Shown in pieces: positions 31,680 to 42,785 of a DNA stretch of 64,000 bases. Under the pieces are notes generated by a model. The model made no database searches. It saw only the letters and a program-made list of their open reading frames with translations, and was not told the DNA's origin. The position numbers and the translations under genes were made by a program. Source of the stretch: Azolla caroliniana (lineage: Eukaryota; Polypodiophyta); assembly GCA_043228905.1 (NCBI GenBank), contig JBHGNT010000010.1, positions 11,470,001 to 11,534,000 of the forward strand, written 5' to 3'. Within the stretch, counting starts at the first letter, position 1, and the number at the start of each line of letters is the position of its first letter.

Positions 31680-33455
31680 GCACTATTGCAGTTCGGAACC
31701 ACTTTTGAACTCATGGAATTTTTGGCAACGCAACAAATAAAAGTCTCACAACGAATGGCCGAGGAGCACGCGGAGCGCTAGATGATCGAGCGCGCGCTAA
31801 CACAAATGGCGGAAAGCGACGATGAGGATCAGTTAGCCAGAGTCCGCAGATAGAGGAACGTCGGTATACGTTGAATGGGGATGGAACTACCTCCATTGAA
31901 CGCGGCTCTTGTCGAAGTTCATCGGGAACTGGCGAAGGTTAGTATGGGCGCCAAGGATATGGCAATTATAAATAAAAATTTCTAGAAGACTGTCAAATTG
32001 ACCCAAGCCAAGCTACAAAAGGGCAATGCACGCATCGCGGAATTAGAGCCTAACGTGACTACGGTGCAATAGGCAGCTCAACCAATGACCAACACCATCG
32101 AGGCCCTGAGAGAAGAAATTGAGGCCCAGACCGCCATTGCCTCGAAATCAAAACGGGCCGTGCAACTGGCGGAATCAGAGATAGACCGTCTCCGCTCCGA
32201 ACTTCGCCAGTCCTCAGACAGAGAGAAGGACATCCGGGCCAACGGCCGAAAGACAGTAAAAACACTGGAAGAGAAACTCGCAGTGGAGGTAGCACAGCAC
32301 ACCTACACGAAAGAAGAAAATGCCAAACTACGGGAGGAAATGAAAAAATCGGAAGCGGCGATTACGGGACTCCGGGCGTTATTAGACAAAAAGAAAGCAT
32401 CTTTCGACGAGCAACTGGTTGGAGAACAGGACAGGAGGTATCAGCTAGAAATCTGCCTGAACAATGAAATGGGAAAGCTGGAAGAACTACATTCGAAGGA
32501 ATCTCAGCTCTAGGTAGGAATGAGGAGCACTTATGAGGAAGCGGCGGCAGTTAGTAAACAAGAAATTGAAAACCTCAAGAAATCCGTAGAAGAAGCACGC
32601 AACCGTTGCCAAGCAATAACGGACAACGTGCGCATACTTCTGCAAACGAATCGGGAAAGGTTTACGGCGCAATTAAAATCGGCGCTAGACAAAGGATGGA
32701 TGGCGTGGGCCGCACAAGCGGCGGAATTGCATATGTACCGGGCGGACTGGGAGAACCAAAGGAAAGACGGCCGAGGGTTCTACAAACTCAATGAGGAAAG
32801 CATTGCGGCAGTATGCGAGGACCTAACGTAGGACTATTGCACGCTAGCGGACCAACATTCCGAGGAACTCGTGCAGCTACTAGATGATTTTGGTGAAAGT
32901 CAGGAGGACCTGTTTCACCAGATCATGCAAGCCGACAGCACGCGAACAAATGAGGAATCCATCGCAATACCAATTCCGGATATTGCCAAACAAGAGGAAC
33001 CTCAACCCATGTCACCAGAAATTACCACTACGGTGGACAGCACAGAACGGCGAGTGAAGCCCCCCGTAATACCAAAAAGCGAAACCGCCGACCAAAAGGA
33101 ACCCCAACCACCGGAGTGTACGACTACAGCCGACATCATGGAGGACATTCCAAACCAAGAGGAACCCCAACCCCACTCACCGGAGCGTATGACTACGCCC
33201 GACATCATGGAGGAAGTTACGAACGAAACAGAACCGCAACCTACCGCAAGCCCGTTGGCGGCTGAACCAACCACAATATCACAAGAAGAGCCAGCAGAAC
33301 CCGGACCTCCCACACAGGAAGCCAATGACACCATGGGAAGCCCTCCCGAGCAAGCAGGGGAACCACACAACGACACGCCTACAGGCCCTACATCGTCCCT
33401 GGACCCGGACACCGAAGCAGAACCAAACATCAGGGCCATTTTGGAGGAAGATTAA
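31680..33455 (+). pseudogene. Extra ORF 2 of gypsy E: coiled-coil protein with acidic repeat tail
   Basis: One reading frame runs about 590 codons with only six or so isolated stops (TAG or TGA). Residues of the middle part (32085-32700) show a long heptad coiled coil (IEALREEIEAQTAIAS, IDRLRSELRQSSDREKD, LEEKLAVEVAQH). The last 190 residues (from 32871) are rich in Pro, Glu and Thr, with near-repeats of the type QEEPQPHSPERMTTPDIME. The frame continues to just before the 3' LTR. The even spacing of stops suggests one original gene. It may be a structural or accessory protein of the element; no known function is claimed. Confidence 0.6.
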
Positions 33456-33502
33456 AGGGGTGGGTCCGACGTGCCATGGCACTATCCCAAAGGCGTGCCA
33501 GG

Positions 33503-33971
33503 TGTTGTCCGTCGGAATAGTAACCGACGAACAAGAGCGTAGAAATATAGAATATAGTAATATTGTAACGCATGTAAACGGTTCACACGGAAAGCGTGAA
33601 TGGCAAAAAGACCCAGCGTATATAAAGGGCAACAAACCTCTGATAGAGGTAGCGTGTAATTTTGAATGTAAAAGACGTATCTTAATAGAGTTCTATCTTC
33701 TCTGATCCCTATGTGTATCTATGGTTCATCTACTGTGTGTCTATGATTCTTGGTGGCGTAGCGTAGTCGTAAGAGCGTAGGCATGAGTAACAGTGTGGTT
33801 GCTAGTCCACGGTCTAAGGAGTTCGGTTGTAGCCGACTCCCTTATACGCTACTAGGATACGAGAGGTATCCCACTAAGTATTACACTACGATGATACCAT
33901 TCGTTGCAACACAATCGCTTTGAGGTCTAGGTCGAAGGACTGACCGTAGACCTTGTTCCTAATCGGTAACA
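33503..33971 (+). repeat. 3' LTR of gypsy E
   Basis: 469 bp, TGTTGTCCGTCGG to ATCGGTAACA, with TATATAAA at 33619-33626. The purine-rich stretch AAAGGGGTGGG near 33455 is the only candidate polypurine tract. It is about 40 bases from the LTR. Confidence 0.93.
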
Positions 33972-33976
33972 ATCCG

Positions 33977-34628
33977 GCAACCTCCCACATCAACACCTTC
34001 AGCTGGGTGTTGTCAGAGCTCTCGTCACAAGGGATCAACTTCGAAGAAGAAGTGAAAGCCCTTGCCCTCCTATCGACCTTGCCGGCGAGTTGGGAGGTAT
34101 TCTGTACGACTTATGCTAATAGTTGACCAATCCTAAATCTGAACGAAACAACCGGCCAAGTCCTCACAGAGGACGTCGGGCGAAAATCGATGGGACTAAC
34201 CACCGATGAGTCGGTAAAAGCCCATCACTCGACCTAGTCGTTTGACCGACAGAGTCGAACAAAAGAACATGCCGACAGAACCGCTCGTCGCTATAGCCGA
34301 TCGAAAACAAGGGGTGACCAACAGCGGTCGAAGTCGAGAACGGACCGAACAAGTGAGTACTGCACACACTACAGGAAAGCTAGCCACAATGTTTCCGACT
34401 ACTGGTCAATAAAAAGAAAAGAGAGTGGTCGGCGATCCGAGCGGAATCAGGGATGTTTTGACTCGAACCACTCTCCAGTCGGCAACCAGATCAATGTTGT
34501 CGACACCCGACCTGGAGAAATCCTCTTCCTAGAGGATTCGATGATCGGAGAAGTCCTCTACAATGCACAAGTTGCACCCACATGGCTACTAGACTCTAGT
34601 GCCACATTTCGAGTGACCCCCAACGTTG
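33977..34628 (+). pseudogene. Copia C gag C-terminal part and protease start
   Basis: The gag frame resumes with HINTFSWVLSELSSQG and EVKALALLSTLPASWE. The zinc knuckle near 34357 is mutated: CTHYRKASHNVSDYW has Tyr at the second and fourth Cys positions. The protease motif near 34585 is LLDSSATFRVTP, with Ser for the Gly of DSG. All three changes fit G-to-A substitutions. It is cut by solo LTR D. Confidence 0.88.
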
Positions 34629-34633
34629 AATGG

Positions 34634-35354
34634 TGACAGGAACTACACGCTCCGATGAACACCGCTCGGCCGCAACCGAGCTTAGAATCAAACACAGAAA
34701 ACCGGGAATAAATGCATGACACAGAGAAGACAAGAGTACACCGGATGTTAACGTGGAAAACCCAAACTAGGGAAAAACCACGGCAGCCCACAGACTGCAA
34801 ACTATCACTATATCACAATGATTACAACAATGAGCTCACGGAGGCAACGACCTCGTGCTCACGATCTTCGCCACAGGCGGCGGTTACAACAGAGGCAACG
34901 ACCTCTTACTCTCTCTCTCTCTCTGTGCACTGTTACGCGCTATCTGATCTAGCGCCAACAAGAATGACAACAACACTCTCCTTCTAAGTTTGCCCTAAGT
35001 CATATTTATACTGATATGACTTTTCGGCTATTTACAAATATAGCCCCAATGGCCTCTCAAGAAACATATTTACGAATATGTCCCTTCATCCGGTGAGCAC
35101 TCCTCACCGGGCCTGCATCATCCATCTCTTGCCGGGCACTTGTCATTCGGTTCTCACCGGGTCTTCACCATCCGGCTCTTGCGAGGTACTTCTCATCCGG
35201 TTCTCACCGGGTCTTCCGTAGCCGGGTACTCCTCGTTCGGTTCTCACCGGGTCTTCCGTAACCGGGTACTCTTCATCCGGTTTCGGCCTTGGCCGAGTTT
35301 GCTCATCAACACTGTTCTTCTCACTTCCCATCCGGAGGGACCTGTCTCCCAACA
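34634..35354 (-). repeat. Solo LTR, D family, in copia C
   Basis: 721 bp, reading on the minus strand TGTTGGGAGACAGGTCCC to GTTCCTGTCA. It is flanked by AATGG (34629-34633 and 35355-35359), and the copia protease frame resumes after one copy. The region 35090-35285 holds a short tandem repeat of CCGGTGAGAACCGGATG type. The second copy of this LTR is at 55642-56490. Confidence 0.93.
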
Positions 35355-35359
35355 AATGG

Positions 35360-36569
35360 TTCTCGAACTATTCGGCCGACGCAAGCGGCACAATCCGACT
35401 GGGAAACAGGCGGGAGTGCAAGATAGCAAGAACCGGGGAGGTTCCCATCAAATTGCCAAATGGAAACACAATAACCCTGCACCAAGTTCGGCACGTACCC
35501 GATCTAAAGAGGAGTCTGGTCTCCATCGGCATGTTAACCAAAGACGAGTATCAAACGACTCTACACGAGTCCACATGGGTGATCAGCCGAGGAAACCTCC
35601 AAATTGGTAGTGGGCATAAGTATAATAATCTATACCCACTACCGACAATCAACCCTGAAGGGGCCGTGAACGTAGCCGAGAAAACTAACCCGAACTTATG
35701 GCATGGCCAACTTGGCCACATGTCTCAAGCCGGACTAGATCGGTTGATGTCGGTCGTCTACATCCCGAAACTCCAGGCAAAGACGAACATCTACGAGCAC
35801 TGTCGATATGGGAAACAGACCCGAAGTCCGCACTCTCTCCACTACGAGACGGTACGACAACCCCTAGAGCTCGTGCACACAGACATATGTGGGCCCATGC
35901 CAGGGCGATCACTAGGAGGCTCCCGGTACTTCATCACATTCGTAGATGATTGTATACGGAAAGTTTGGGCATACTCCATCAAGTCCAAAGATGAAGCGCT
36001 TGAGGTCTTCACTCGATGGATATCTGAAGTGGAGAACCGGTCGGGGACACAGAGTGAAGACACTCCGATCCGACAACGGAGGTGAGTACACCTCAAGAGT
36101 CTTCAAACAGTACCTATCCGAAAAAGGGATCCAACATCAAAAGACCGTTCCTTACACACCCATGCAGAATGGGGTGGTTGAACGGATCAACAGAATGATT
36201 CAGGAGTGGGTGACGACAATGCTCCAACAAACCGGATTGAAGCTGGAATTCTAGGCCGAGGCAGTGTAGACGGCAGTGTACCTAATAAATCTGACGTCGT
36301 CAAGAGCAATCAGGCTTGAAGTGCCACAGGCACTATGGTTAGGCAAACAGCCGACCTACAATAGGCTCCGTATATTTAGATGCGAAGCCTACACATTCAT
36401 CCCCATGGACAAAAGGAAGAAGTTGGCACCCCATGCAACAAAGTGTATATTTCTCAGTTATGGAACCGATGGGGACTTTGGCTACCGGCTATGGGACCCT
36501 AAGAACCGGAAATTTATCCGGAGTAGTGACGTAGTCTTCAATGAAGACTCTATCTTCTCTCAACGGAAC
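35360..36569 (+). pseudogene. Copia C protease end and integrase
   Basis: Protease end: ITLHQVRHVPDLKRSLVS. Pre-integrase: LWHGQLGHMSQAGLDRL with YEHCRYGKQ (one Cys lost). Core: D (LVHTDICGPMPG), D (LRSDNGGEY), E (NGVVERINR), then LRIFRCEAYTFIP and IFLSYGTDGDFGYRLWDP. A frameshift lies near 36080 and two stops near 36254. It ends at GGAAC (36565-36569), the copia B target site. Confidence 0.9.
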
Positions 36570-36998
36570 TGAAAAGAACGGTGTGCGGAAGCAATATAGG
36601 AAACCGAACAACAGAAAACGCAGGTTTAATGGAAAGCTTAGGTTTGCACAATACGCACGGGAGAGACAGAGAGAGAGTAAACACAAGAACTTAATTCAAA
36701 AATAATACTCGATCTGTACATAGGATGTGCTCAGTGAGCACTTTTATACAAGCCCTGACAATCGGGCTAACACAAGTACTGACGGTACTTGACTGCTCAT
36801 AAGTGAGCATCGACACTCACTCCCAAAATTATTCCTTTACGAGGAATATCTCTCTAACGGCCTCTCGTTACACACCGGTTTGCGTACCGGTTTATGCATC
36901 CGTTTTACGCACCGGTCCGGCCTAACCGATCGATCCCAACCAATCCAGTCCTCGGCTTGCTCAGCCGATTCGGCCGATGTTGAGCTTGTCTCTCAACA
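36570..36998 (-). repeat. 3' LTR of copia B
   Basis: 429 bp on the minus strand, TGTTGAGAGACAAGCTCAAC to TTCTTTTCA. The polypurine tract CTTGAGGGGGAG (36999-37010, minus strand) directly precedes it. Confidence 0.93.
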
Positions 36999-37212
36999 CT
37001 CCCCCTCAAGCTCAACTTGAGGCTCTTCCGGATCTTCCGGATCACCGTTCCGGTTCCTCCTGGCTCCACGCCTCGCTCGCGCTCCTCGGCCTGTTCGACT
37101 CCGCGCGCTCCTTCACAGCTTCCTTGTTGTCGCAGTGTTGGCACTTCTCCTACTACCTTCTTTTCTGCTTGGCCCTCAGTTGATTCAGTATATCTGAATC
37201 AAACATCCGAAC

Positions 37213-38082
37213 CTACTCGGCTACCTCCGATCGGTTTTCGCTCTCATCCGAGTTTGTTGTCTCCAACTCGTCTTCGGTCTTCTCGCCCTTGACGGCGTCA
37301 TCTCCCCCATGCTTGATTGGATTCGGCTTTTTCTTTTGGCTGCTCTCCTTATGTCCGCTTTCAGACTCTTCCGCAGATCCGCCCTCGGCTTCTTTAGCTG
37401 ATCTGAAGTTGAATTCGTCCTCCGACTCGGCATCGCGGTCTTCTCCGCTCCTTTCCTGCTTCCTTCTGTGGTCATTCGGAACGTCTCTCCCCCTCAAGTT
37501 CGGCACATCGAGGTGACGCAACCCAAGCGCAACCGAGAATTGCCGTAACTTGTCCAGACCAAGGGGCTTGGTGAAGATGTCGGCAGTTTGCTGATCGGTC
37601 GAAACATTCTGAAGTTTGACTTCACCAAAAAGGACACGCTCACAGAAAAAATGGTAGTGTACCTCAATGTGCTTGGTCCGTGCGTGGAAAACGGGGTTCT
37701 TCGCGAGTTGGATGATGCTGAGGTTGTCGCAGTAGATCATCGTCGGATCGGACACCTCCTCTTGCAGGTCCTTAAGTAGCTGCTTCAACCATATGGCTTC
37801 GCATGTCGCGACAGCCGCTCCTCGGTACTCAGCTTCGGTGCTCGATAGTGCAACTGTTGGCTGCTTCTTACTGCTCCACGCTATCACGGCACTCCCAAGA
37901 GAGAACACATATCCGAATGTGGATCGGCGATCGGCGGCGTTGCCAGCCCAATCAGCATCAATGTAGCCGACCAACTGCGAGGTTGTACCGGTCCGATACA
38001 ACAGTCCCCGGTCCTTAGTGCCGCTTACGTACCACAGTACGCGTTGCGCACACTGAAGGTGCTCCTCGGTAGGTCGCGCCAT
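37213..38082 (-). CDS. Copia B RNase H with charged C-terminal extension
   Basis: RNase H: DADWAGNAADRRSTFG, LSSTEAEYRGA, YCDNLSIIQLAKNP, TKHIEVHYHFFCE, ADIFTKPLG, ending HLDVPNLRGR. The frame then runs on for about 90 residues rich in Glu, Ser and Lys. The block DDAVKGEKTEDELETTNSDE aligns with the tail of copia M (3526-4479). Coding-like sequence in other frames continues to about 37020, close to the polypurine tract. The frame given begins just after the RT stop at 38086, so RT and RNase H are separated by a stop. Confidence 0.85.
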   Translation of the reverse strand: MARPTEEHLQCAQRVLWYVSGTKDRGLLYRTGTTSQLVGYIDADWAGNAADRRSTFGYVFSLGSAVIAWSSKKQPTVALSSTEAEYRGAAVATCEAIWLKQLLKDLQEEVSDPTMIYCDNLSIIQLAKNPVFHARTKHIEVHYHFFCERVLFGEVKLQNVSTDQQTADIFTKPLGLDKLRQFSVALGLRHLDVPNLRGRDVPNDHRRKQERSGEDRDAESEDEFNFRSAKEAEGGSAEESESGHKESSQKKKPNPIKHGGDDAVKGEKTEDELETTNSDESENRSEVAE

Positions 38083-38085
38083 GAA

Positions 38086-39099
38086 CTAACTGATCACCCC
38101 GATCGGATAACTGAGATCGGGTCGGGTGATTGTCAAGTAGATAAGGCTTCCAACAATTTGTCGGAACCTCGTCGGGTCGCATACCTTTCCGGAATTGGGG
38201 CGAAGCTTGACAATTCTATCCAGAGGAGTCGAGACGGACTTACAGTCTGCCATCCCGAATTTGAAGAGCATACTCAGCACATAATGGCGTTGGCTGATCA
38301 ATATGCCTTCGGGGGTACGGATCACTTCGATCCCGAGGAAGTAATGAAGATCCCCCAGATCCTTCATGTCGAATGATGCCGCAAGCTGGAACTTGACACG
38401 GTCGATTTCACCCAGGTCGGTGCCGGTGATGACCAAGTCATCAACATAGAGTAAAATGCTAACCGGACCGAGTCGACCTTTCCGGATGAACAAGGAAGAG
38501 TCCGATTTGGACGTTGCAAAGCCCATCCGACGTTGTTGTTGTGTGATCTTCGCGTTCCAAGCACGCGGGGCTTGCTTCAGTCCGTAAAGGGACTTCTTCA
38601 ATTGGCACACCGCCGAAGTGTTCGTTCCGGAGTGAAATCTGGGGGGTTGTACCATGTATACCTGTTCCTCAAGCTCACCTTGCAGGAACGCATTCTTTAC
38701 ATCCATCTGATGTAAGTACCACCCCTCTACCGCAACTACCACAAGCAAAACACGAACGGTCGTCATCTTCGCGACCGGCGCAAACGTCTCATCGTAATCG
38801 ATGACATGTTTCTGCGCGTAGCCTTTCGCTACTAACCAGGCCTTGTATCGGTTGACCGAGCCGTCGGTGTTGTACTTGACCTTGTACACCCACCTACATC
38901 TGATCGGCTTCACACCCTTTGATGCGTCAACCAGGTCCCAGGTCTCGTTTTCCGCCAATGCGTGCATCACTTCCTCCATCGTGGCGCGCCAATTCACGTC
39001 CTTATCCGCTTTTGCGTAGCTCTCCGGCTCACGCACTTCCATTACACGGGTCATGTACGCATAATGATGCGCCATGTACTCGTTGTATCCGAACCGCAC
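38086..39099 (-). CDS. Copia B reverse transcriptase
   Basis: An open frame of 337 codons: WRATMEEVMHALAENETWDL, VKPIRCRWVYKVKYN, YDETFAPVAKMTTVRVLL, HQMDVKNAFLQGELEE (catalytic Asp), LKKSLYGLKQAPRAW, and the catalytic LLYVDDLVITG, followed by MKDLGDLHYFLGIEV and TRPDLSY. All key residues are intact. A short frame break separates it from the linker upstream (39124). Confidence 0.92.
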   Translation of the reverse strand: MRFGYNEYMAHHYAYMTRVMEVREPESYAKADKDVNWRATMEEVMHALAENETWDLVDASKGVKPIRCRWVYKVKYNTDGSVNRYKAWLVAKGYAQKHVIDYDETFAPVAKMTTVRVLLVVVAVEGWYLHQMDVKNAFLQGELEEQVYMVQPPRFHSGTNTSAVCQLKKSLYGLKQAPRAWNAKITQQQRRMGFATSKSDSSLFIRKGRLGPVSILLYVDDLVITGTDLGEIDRVKFQLAASFDMKDLGDLHYFLGIEVIRTPEGILISQRHYVLSMLFKFGMADCKSVSTPLDRIVKLRPNSGKVCDPTRFRQIVGSLIYLTITRPDLSYPIGVIS

Positions 39100-39123
39100 A
39101 ACTAGGTTCTTCTGGCGAGTAGA

Positions 39124-40810
39124 TCAACGTAATCGGTCATTAGCTGATGTCGAGGTCTTCTCGGCCGACGCGGACTTCGCACCATCATGGCTTCCCTCGG
39201 AGTCGGACTCGTGTCGATCCGACTCGTTCCTATCCGTGCCGTAATCCGACACCTTATTCTTCCCCTTTTCTTTGCACGTAAGCCATCTCCTCGGCTTCCT
39301 GTGCGGGGAATGCACGGCCGAGTCTCCACTACTCACCGGCTCTTCATCGGACTGGTCGAACCAACTCAGTCGTCCACTTAACCGAAATGAAATCGGACTC
39401 TCTTCACCGGTCCTGATTTCAGGCTCATCCAGAGGCATCTCGGCCTCGCTAACCTCATCGTCAGAACTTGGATTAGAGGTGAGGTCCGGAGTCGGAGGCA
39501 AGTACCAGGACGCGGACTCATCAAACACAACGTCGCGGCTCACGCGCGCTTGTTTAGTGCGTGGGTTATAACACTTATAACCCTTCTGCTCGTCCGAGTA
39601 ACCGACCAAGATACACTTCTCAGCCTTTGCGTCCAGCTTCTTCCGTTTGTCCTTTGGCACATGTACATACGCAATGCTACCGAAAACTCGTAAGTGTCGC
39701 AAGTTCGACGTCGTTCCGAAATATAGCTCGTGCACCGACACTTTTTCTCCAATCCGATTCTAGATGTATACAGCGGTCCTTACCGCCTCGGCCCAATAGA
39801 ACTTGGGCAAGCTCTTTTCTTCCAGTATTGCCCGTGCCGCTTCCACAACCGACCGATTTTTCCTCTCGGCCACGCCATTTTGCTCCGGCGTATATCTACA
39901 ACTGAATTCGCGCCGAATTCCCATCTGTTGTAGATAACCGTTGAATTGACCGGAAAAGTATTCTTTTCCGCCATCTGACCGCGAGCACTTGATCTTTCTT
40001 CCTATTTCCGTTTGCACGAACCCTCTGAGGTCCCGGAAACAGTCGAAGACTTTGCTCTTCCTTTCGATGAGGTAGATCCATGTGTGCCCTCATGTAGTCG
40101 TCGATGAAGGAGACGAAATATCGGCTCCCGCCAAGACTAACATTTTGTGTCGGCCCCCACTCATCGGAGTGTATCACGTCGAGCTTGTTTGGGCTCCGGT
40201 TACGCTCGTTGGGGAAGGGAAGTCGGTGTTGCTTCCCAAGCTGGCAGGCTTCACAAATTTGTGCCTTCAGGCCACTAAATTTGGGCAATCCGAACACCAC
40301 TTGTTTCGATTTCAGGTCTTGAAGCCACTGGTAGTTGACGTGGCCTACCCACTTGTGCCATAAGTCGATGTCCGACTTGACTTTTTGTCCCTTCGCGAAT
40401 ATTGTGGTGCCACTGTCAGTAGAGTCGAGGATGAACATCCTCCCATCTCTGTGCCCTTGCGCAATAATACGGCCTTCTTCCTCAATGAAGCACCCGAGGT
40501 GTGTAAACCGAACCTGCATTCCCTGGTCGACAATCTGCCTGACCGACACCAGATTCTTCGTAATGGTCGGGACGTGTAACACATTTAGAAATTTCCCTTT
40601 CTGCCCGACATGGCTCAAGGGAACTTCACCGACATTCGCGGTCGGATGCGGAGTGTCGTCTCCGGTTGCGACTACTCCTGCTTGCGTCGGTTTCTCAAGG
40701 TATGAGAACCACTCCTTGTGGCACGTCATGTGGTTTGACACGCCGCAGTCGATGTACCACACCTCCTCCGACTTCAGGGTGATCTTCTTCATTGAGTTTG
40801 CTTCGTGTTT
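39124..40810 (-). pseudogene. Copia B protease, integrase and linker
   Basis: Protease motif VWYIDCGVSNHMTCH has Cys where DSG is usual. The pre-integrase finger is LWHKWVGHVNY with CEACQLGKQ. The integrase core has Asp in VIHSDEWGPT and FIDDY. A frameshift at about 40085 moves the rest (SDGGKEYFSG, NGVAERKNRS with catalytic Glu) to other frames. The linker at 39124-39741 (VFGSIAYVHVPKDKRKK, then an acidic Ser-rich stretch) joins it to RT. Confidence 0.9.
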
Positions 40811-40812
40811 CG

Positions 40813-41730
40813 TCATGAAGAATGACCCTTTTCCGGCTTTTCCGGATCCTTCGGCGTAGTGCGATTGTTGTCGTTTCCTTTGTCGGTATGTCCGGAACCG
40901 GTCCTCTCCGACTCGACACACTTTTTCCAGCACTCGCTCTCCCTGTGGCCTTTCTTGCCACAGTACCAGCATTGCGCGGCGGATTTCCCTTGCCGGTTCT
41001 CGTTGCCTCGACTCCCCCTATTTCCGGAGGGTCTGGAGTTGTTGTCGGCATCACTTCGGTGCCTTCTTCCTTGATCCCGTCGGCCGCCTCCATTGCACAC
41101 TGAATCGCCTCGTCCGCCACGACCACGGGGCCTCTCTCCCTCCGTGTACAACATCTTGCTATCGGCATGCGTGCTTGTCGACGCACCCGCGTGGTTCTCC
41201 TCTATAAGGAGCATCGACTGTAAGTCGAAAAACGACGGCATATTCTCCCGTGTACACACAGCAATTCGGAACGCTCCGAACTTTGACGCCAAACCCCGAG
41301 ACAGACCTGGACCATCTCGCTTTCCTCGATGTTCACATCGATGGAAGCTAAGGAGTCGCATATGTCCTTGATCTTCGAGGTATAGTCAGCCACTGACAAA
41401 TTACGTTGTCGTAGGTTGCTCAACTCCTATCGAAGCTGAAGCTTCATGGTTGTGGTGCTCGTGGCGAAGATCTTCTTCAAATTTTCCCATGCACCCTTTG
41501 GCATTTTTGCATCCCGAATGTAGCTTAACAACTGTTCGCCCACACAAGACGTGAAACAGTACAGCACTCTGCTCGCCGATTGTTCCCACGCCGAGAAGTC
41601 TTTGTGTGTCGAATCGGGTGTTGTGTCATTTGCTCCATTAACCGTGTCCGAGCAGGTACTGGTGCATCTTGTAGGACCAAGATGTGTAGTTGGTTCTGTC
41701 GAGCTTCTCTGTTGGAAGCGAGCTAGCCAT
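40813..41730 (-). pseudogene. Copia B gag
   Basis: The likely ATG is at 41730 (minus), by comparison with copia H gag. Several frame changes follow. Capsid words include DFSAWEQSASRVLYCF, YIRDAKMPKGAWENLKKIF and SVADYTSKIKDICDSLASI. A single zinc knuckle CWYCGKKGHRESEC lies near 40917-40960. The Gly/Arg-rich stretch before the knuckle fits RNA binding. Confidence 0.82.
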
Positions 41731-41824
41731 TCCTCTGTCCATCGGTTTTCTTGTTCTTCTTCGTTGGTTTTTCCTTCAACCAAAGTCAGTTGCAGAGTTT
41801 CTCAACCCTCGCGCTCTGATACCA

Positions 41825-42257
41825 TGAAAAGAATGGCGTGCGGAAGCAATATAGGAAACCGAACAACAGAAAACGCAGGTTTAATGGAAAGCTTAGGTTT
41901 GCACAATACGCACGGGAGAGACAGAGAGAGAGAGAGTAAACACAAGAACTTAATTCAAAAATAATACTCGATCTGTACATAGGATGTGCTCAGTGAGCAC
42001 TTTTATACAAGCCCTGACAATCGGGCTGACACAAGGAAACAATACTTGATTGCTCATAAGTTAGCATCGACACTCACTCCAAAAATTATTCCTTTACGAG
42101 GAATATCTCTCTAACGGCCTTTCGGTTTACGCACCGGTTTGCGTACCGGTTTACGCATCCGTTTTACGCATCTGTCCGGCCTAACCGATCGATCACAACC
42201 GATCCGATCCTCGGCTTGGTCAACCGATTCGGCCGATGTTGAGCTTGTCTCTCAACA
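41825..42257 (-). repeat. 5' LTR of copia B
   Basis: 433 bp on the minus strand, ending TTCTTTTCA. The primer site TGGTATCAGAGC follows at once (41813-41824, minus strand). Confidence 0.94.
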
Positions 42258-42785
42258 GGAACCAACAAAAAATAGTTGGTAAGAAGGTATCCTTCAAAGA
42301 TGACAGCGTTGTTATAGAAGGACTGACCCAATGGGCTGAATCGGAGACTCGACAAATAGTCGAACGCCAACAAACTGCCATCTTCCCTACTGACAACGTC
42401 GAACTCAAAGACCAAGCAATCAAAGACACAGCCGAATCGATAAGAGTCGACAAAGGCAGAGTCATAATTGAGTCGACAACAACCACAAGGGAGAACAACT
42501 AGACACCGCCGAAATCCCAAACCGAGGGCGGGACACTTAACAAGACTCCTGACACAACTGGTTCAACAAATACCGATCGAAGAATCCGAACTAGATATTA
42601 TGACACCTAGGAGATTTGGACGAGCTTGAAGGCAAACAGAGTTTTATCAACCGGGCCTTGACTATGTCCACTACATGGATGCAGGTGAACCACGCACGCA
42701 TGATGAAGCTATGGCCGCAACAGACCCTGAAACATGGTTGCAGGCCATGAAATCCGAAATGGACTCGATTCATTAGAATCAAACA
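42258..42785 (+). pseudogene. Copia C linker and RT N-terminus
   Basis: After copia B the frame of C resumes as a linker (EGLTQWAESETRQIVERQQ) and the first RT residues (AMAATDPETWLQAMKSEMDS, then NQTW). It is broken by a few stops. The RT palm and everything after it are missing. The inverted-LTR cassette begins at about 42786. Confidence 0.82.

Larger units (their letters stand above)
24748..33971 (+). mobile_element. Gypsy element E with extra 3' coding region
   Basis: This 9.2-kb element has two 469-bp LTRs and the target duplication ATCCG (24743-24747 and 33972-33976). The order is LTR, gag with two zinc knuckles, protease, RT, a shortened RNase H, integrase, about 3 kb of further coding sequence, LTR. 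The LTRs differ at 37 positions by hand count, 32 of them transitions. It lies in copia C gag. The RT is dead (see its entry). Confidence 0.93.
36570..42257 (-). mobile_element. Copia element B, near full length
   Basis: A 5.7-kb element on the minus strand with LTRs of 433 bp (5') and 429 bp (3') and the target duplication GGAAC (36565-36569 and 42258-42262). It has the primer site at 41813-41824, gag, protease, integrase, RT, RNase H with a charged tail, and a polypurine tract at 36999-37010. The LTRs differ by about 5-6% by eye. It is the most complete copia copy here and the best reference for the decayed copy H. Confidence 0.95.

Noticed and set aside
32487-33635. Long minus-strand ORFs opposite the E extra ORF 2 (for example a Gly/Ser/Val-rich frame at 33002-33439)
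   Set aside because: They are shadows of the Pro/Glu/Thr-rich plus-strand frame, which has the coiled coil and continuity.
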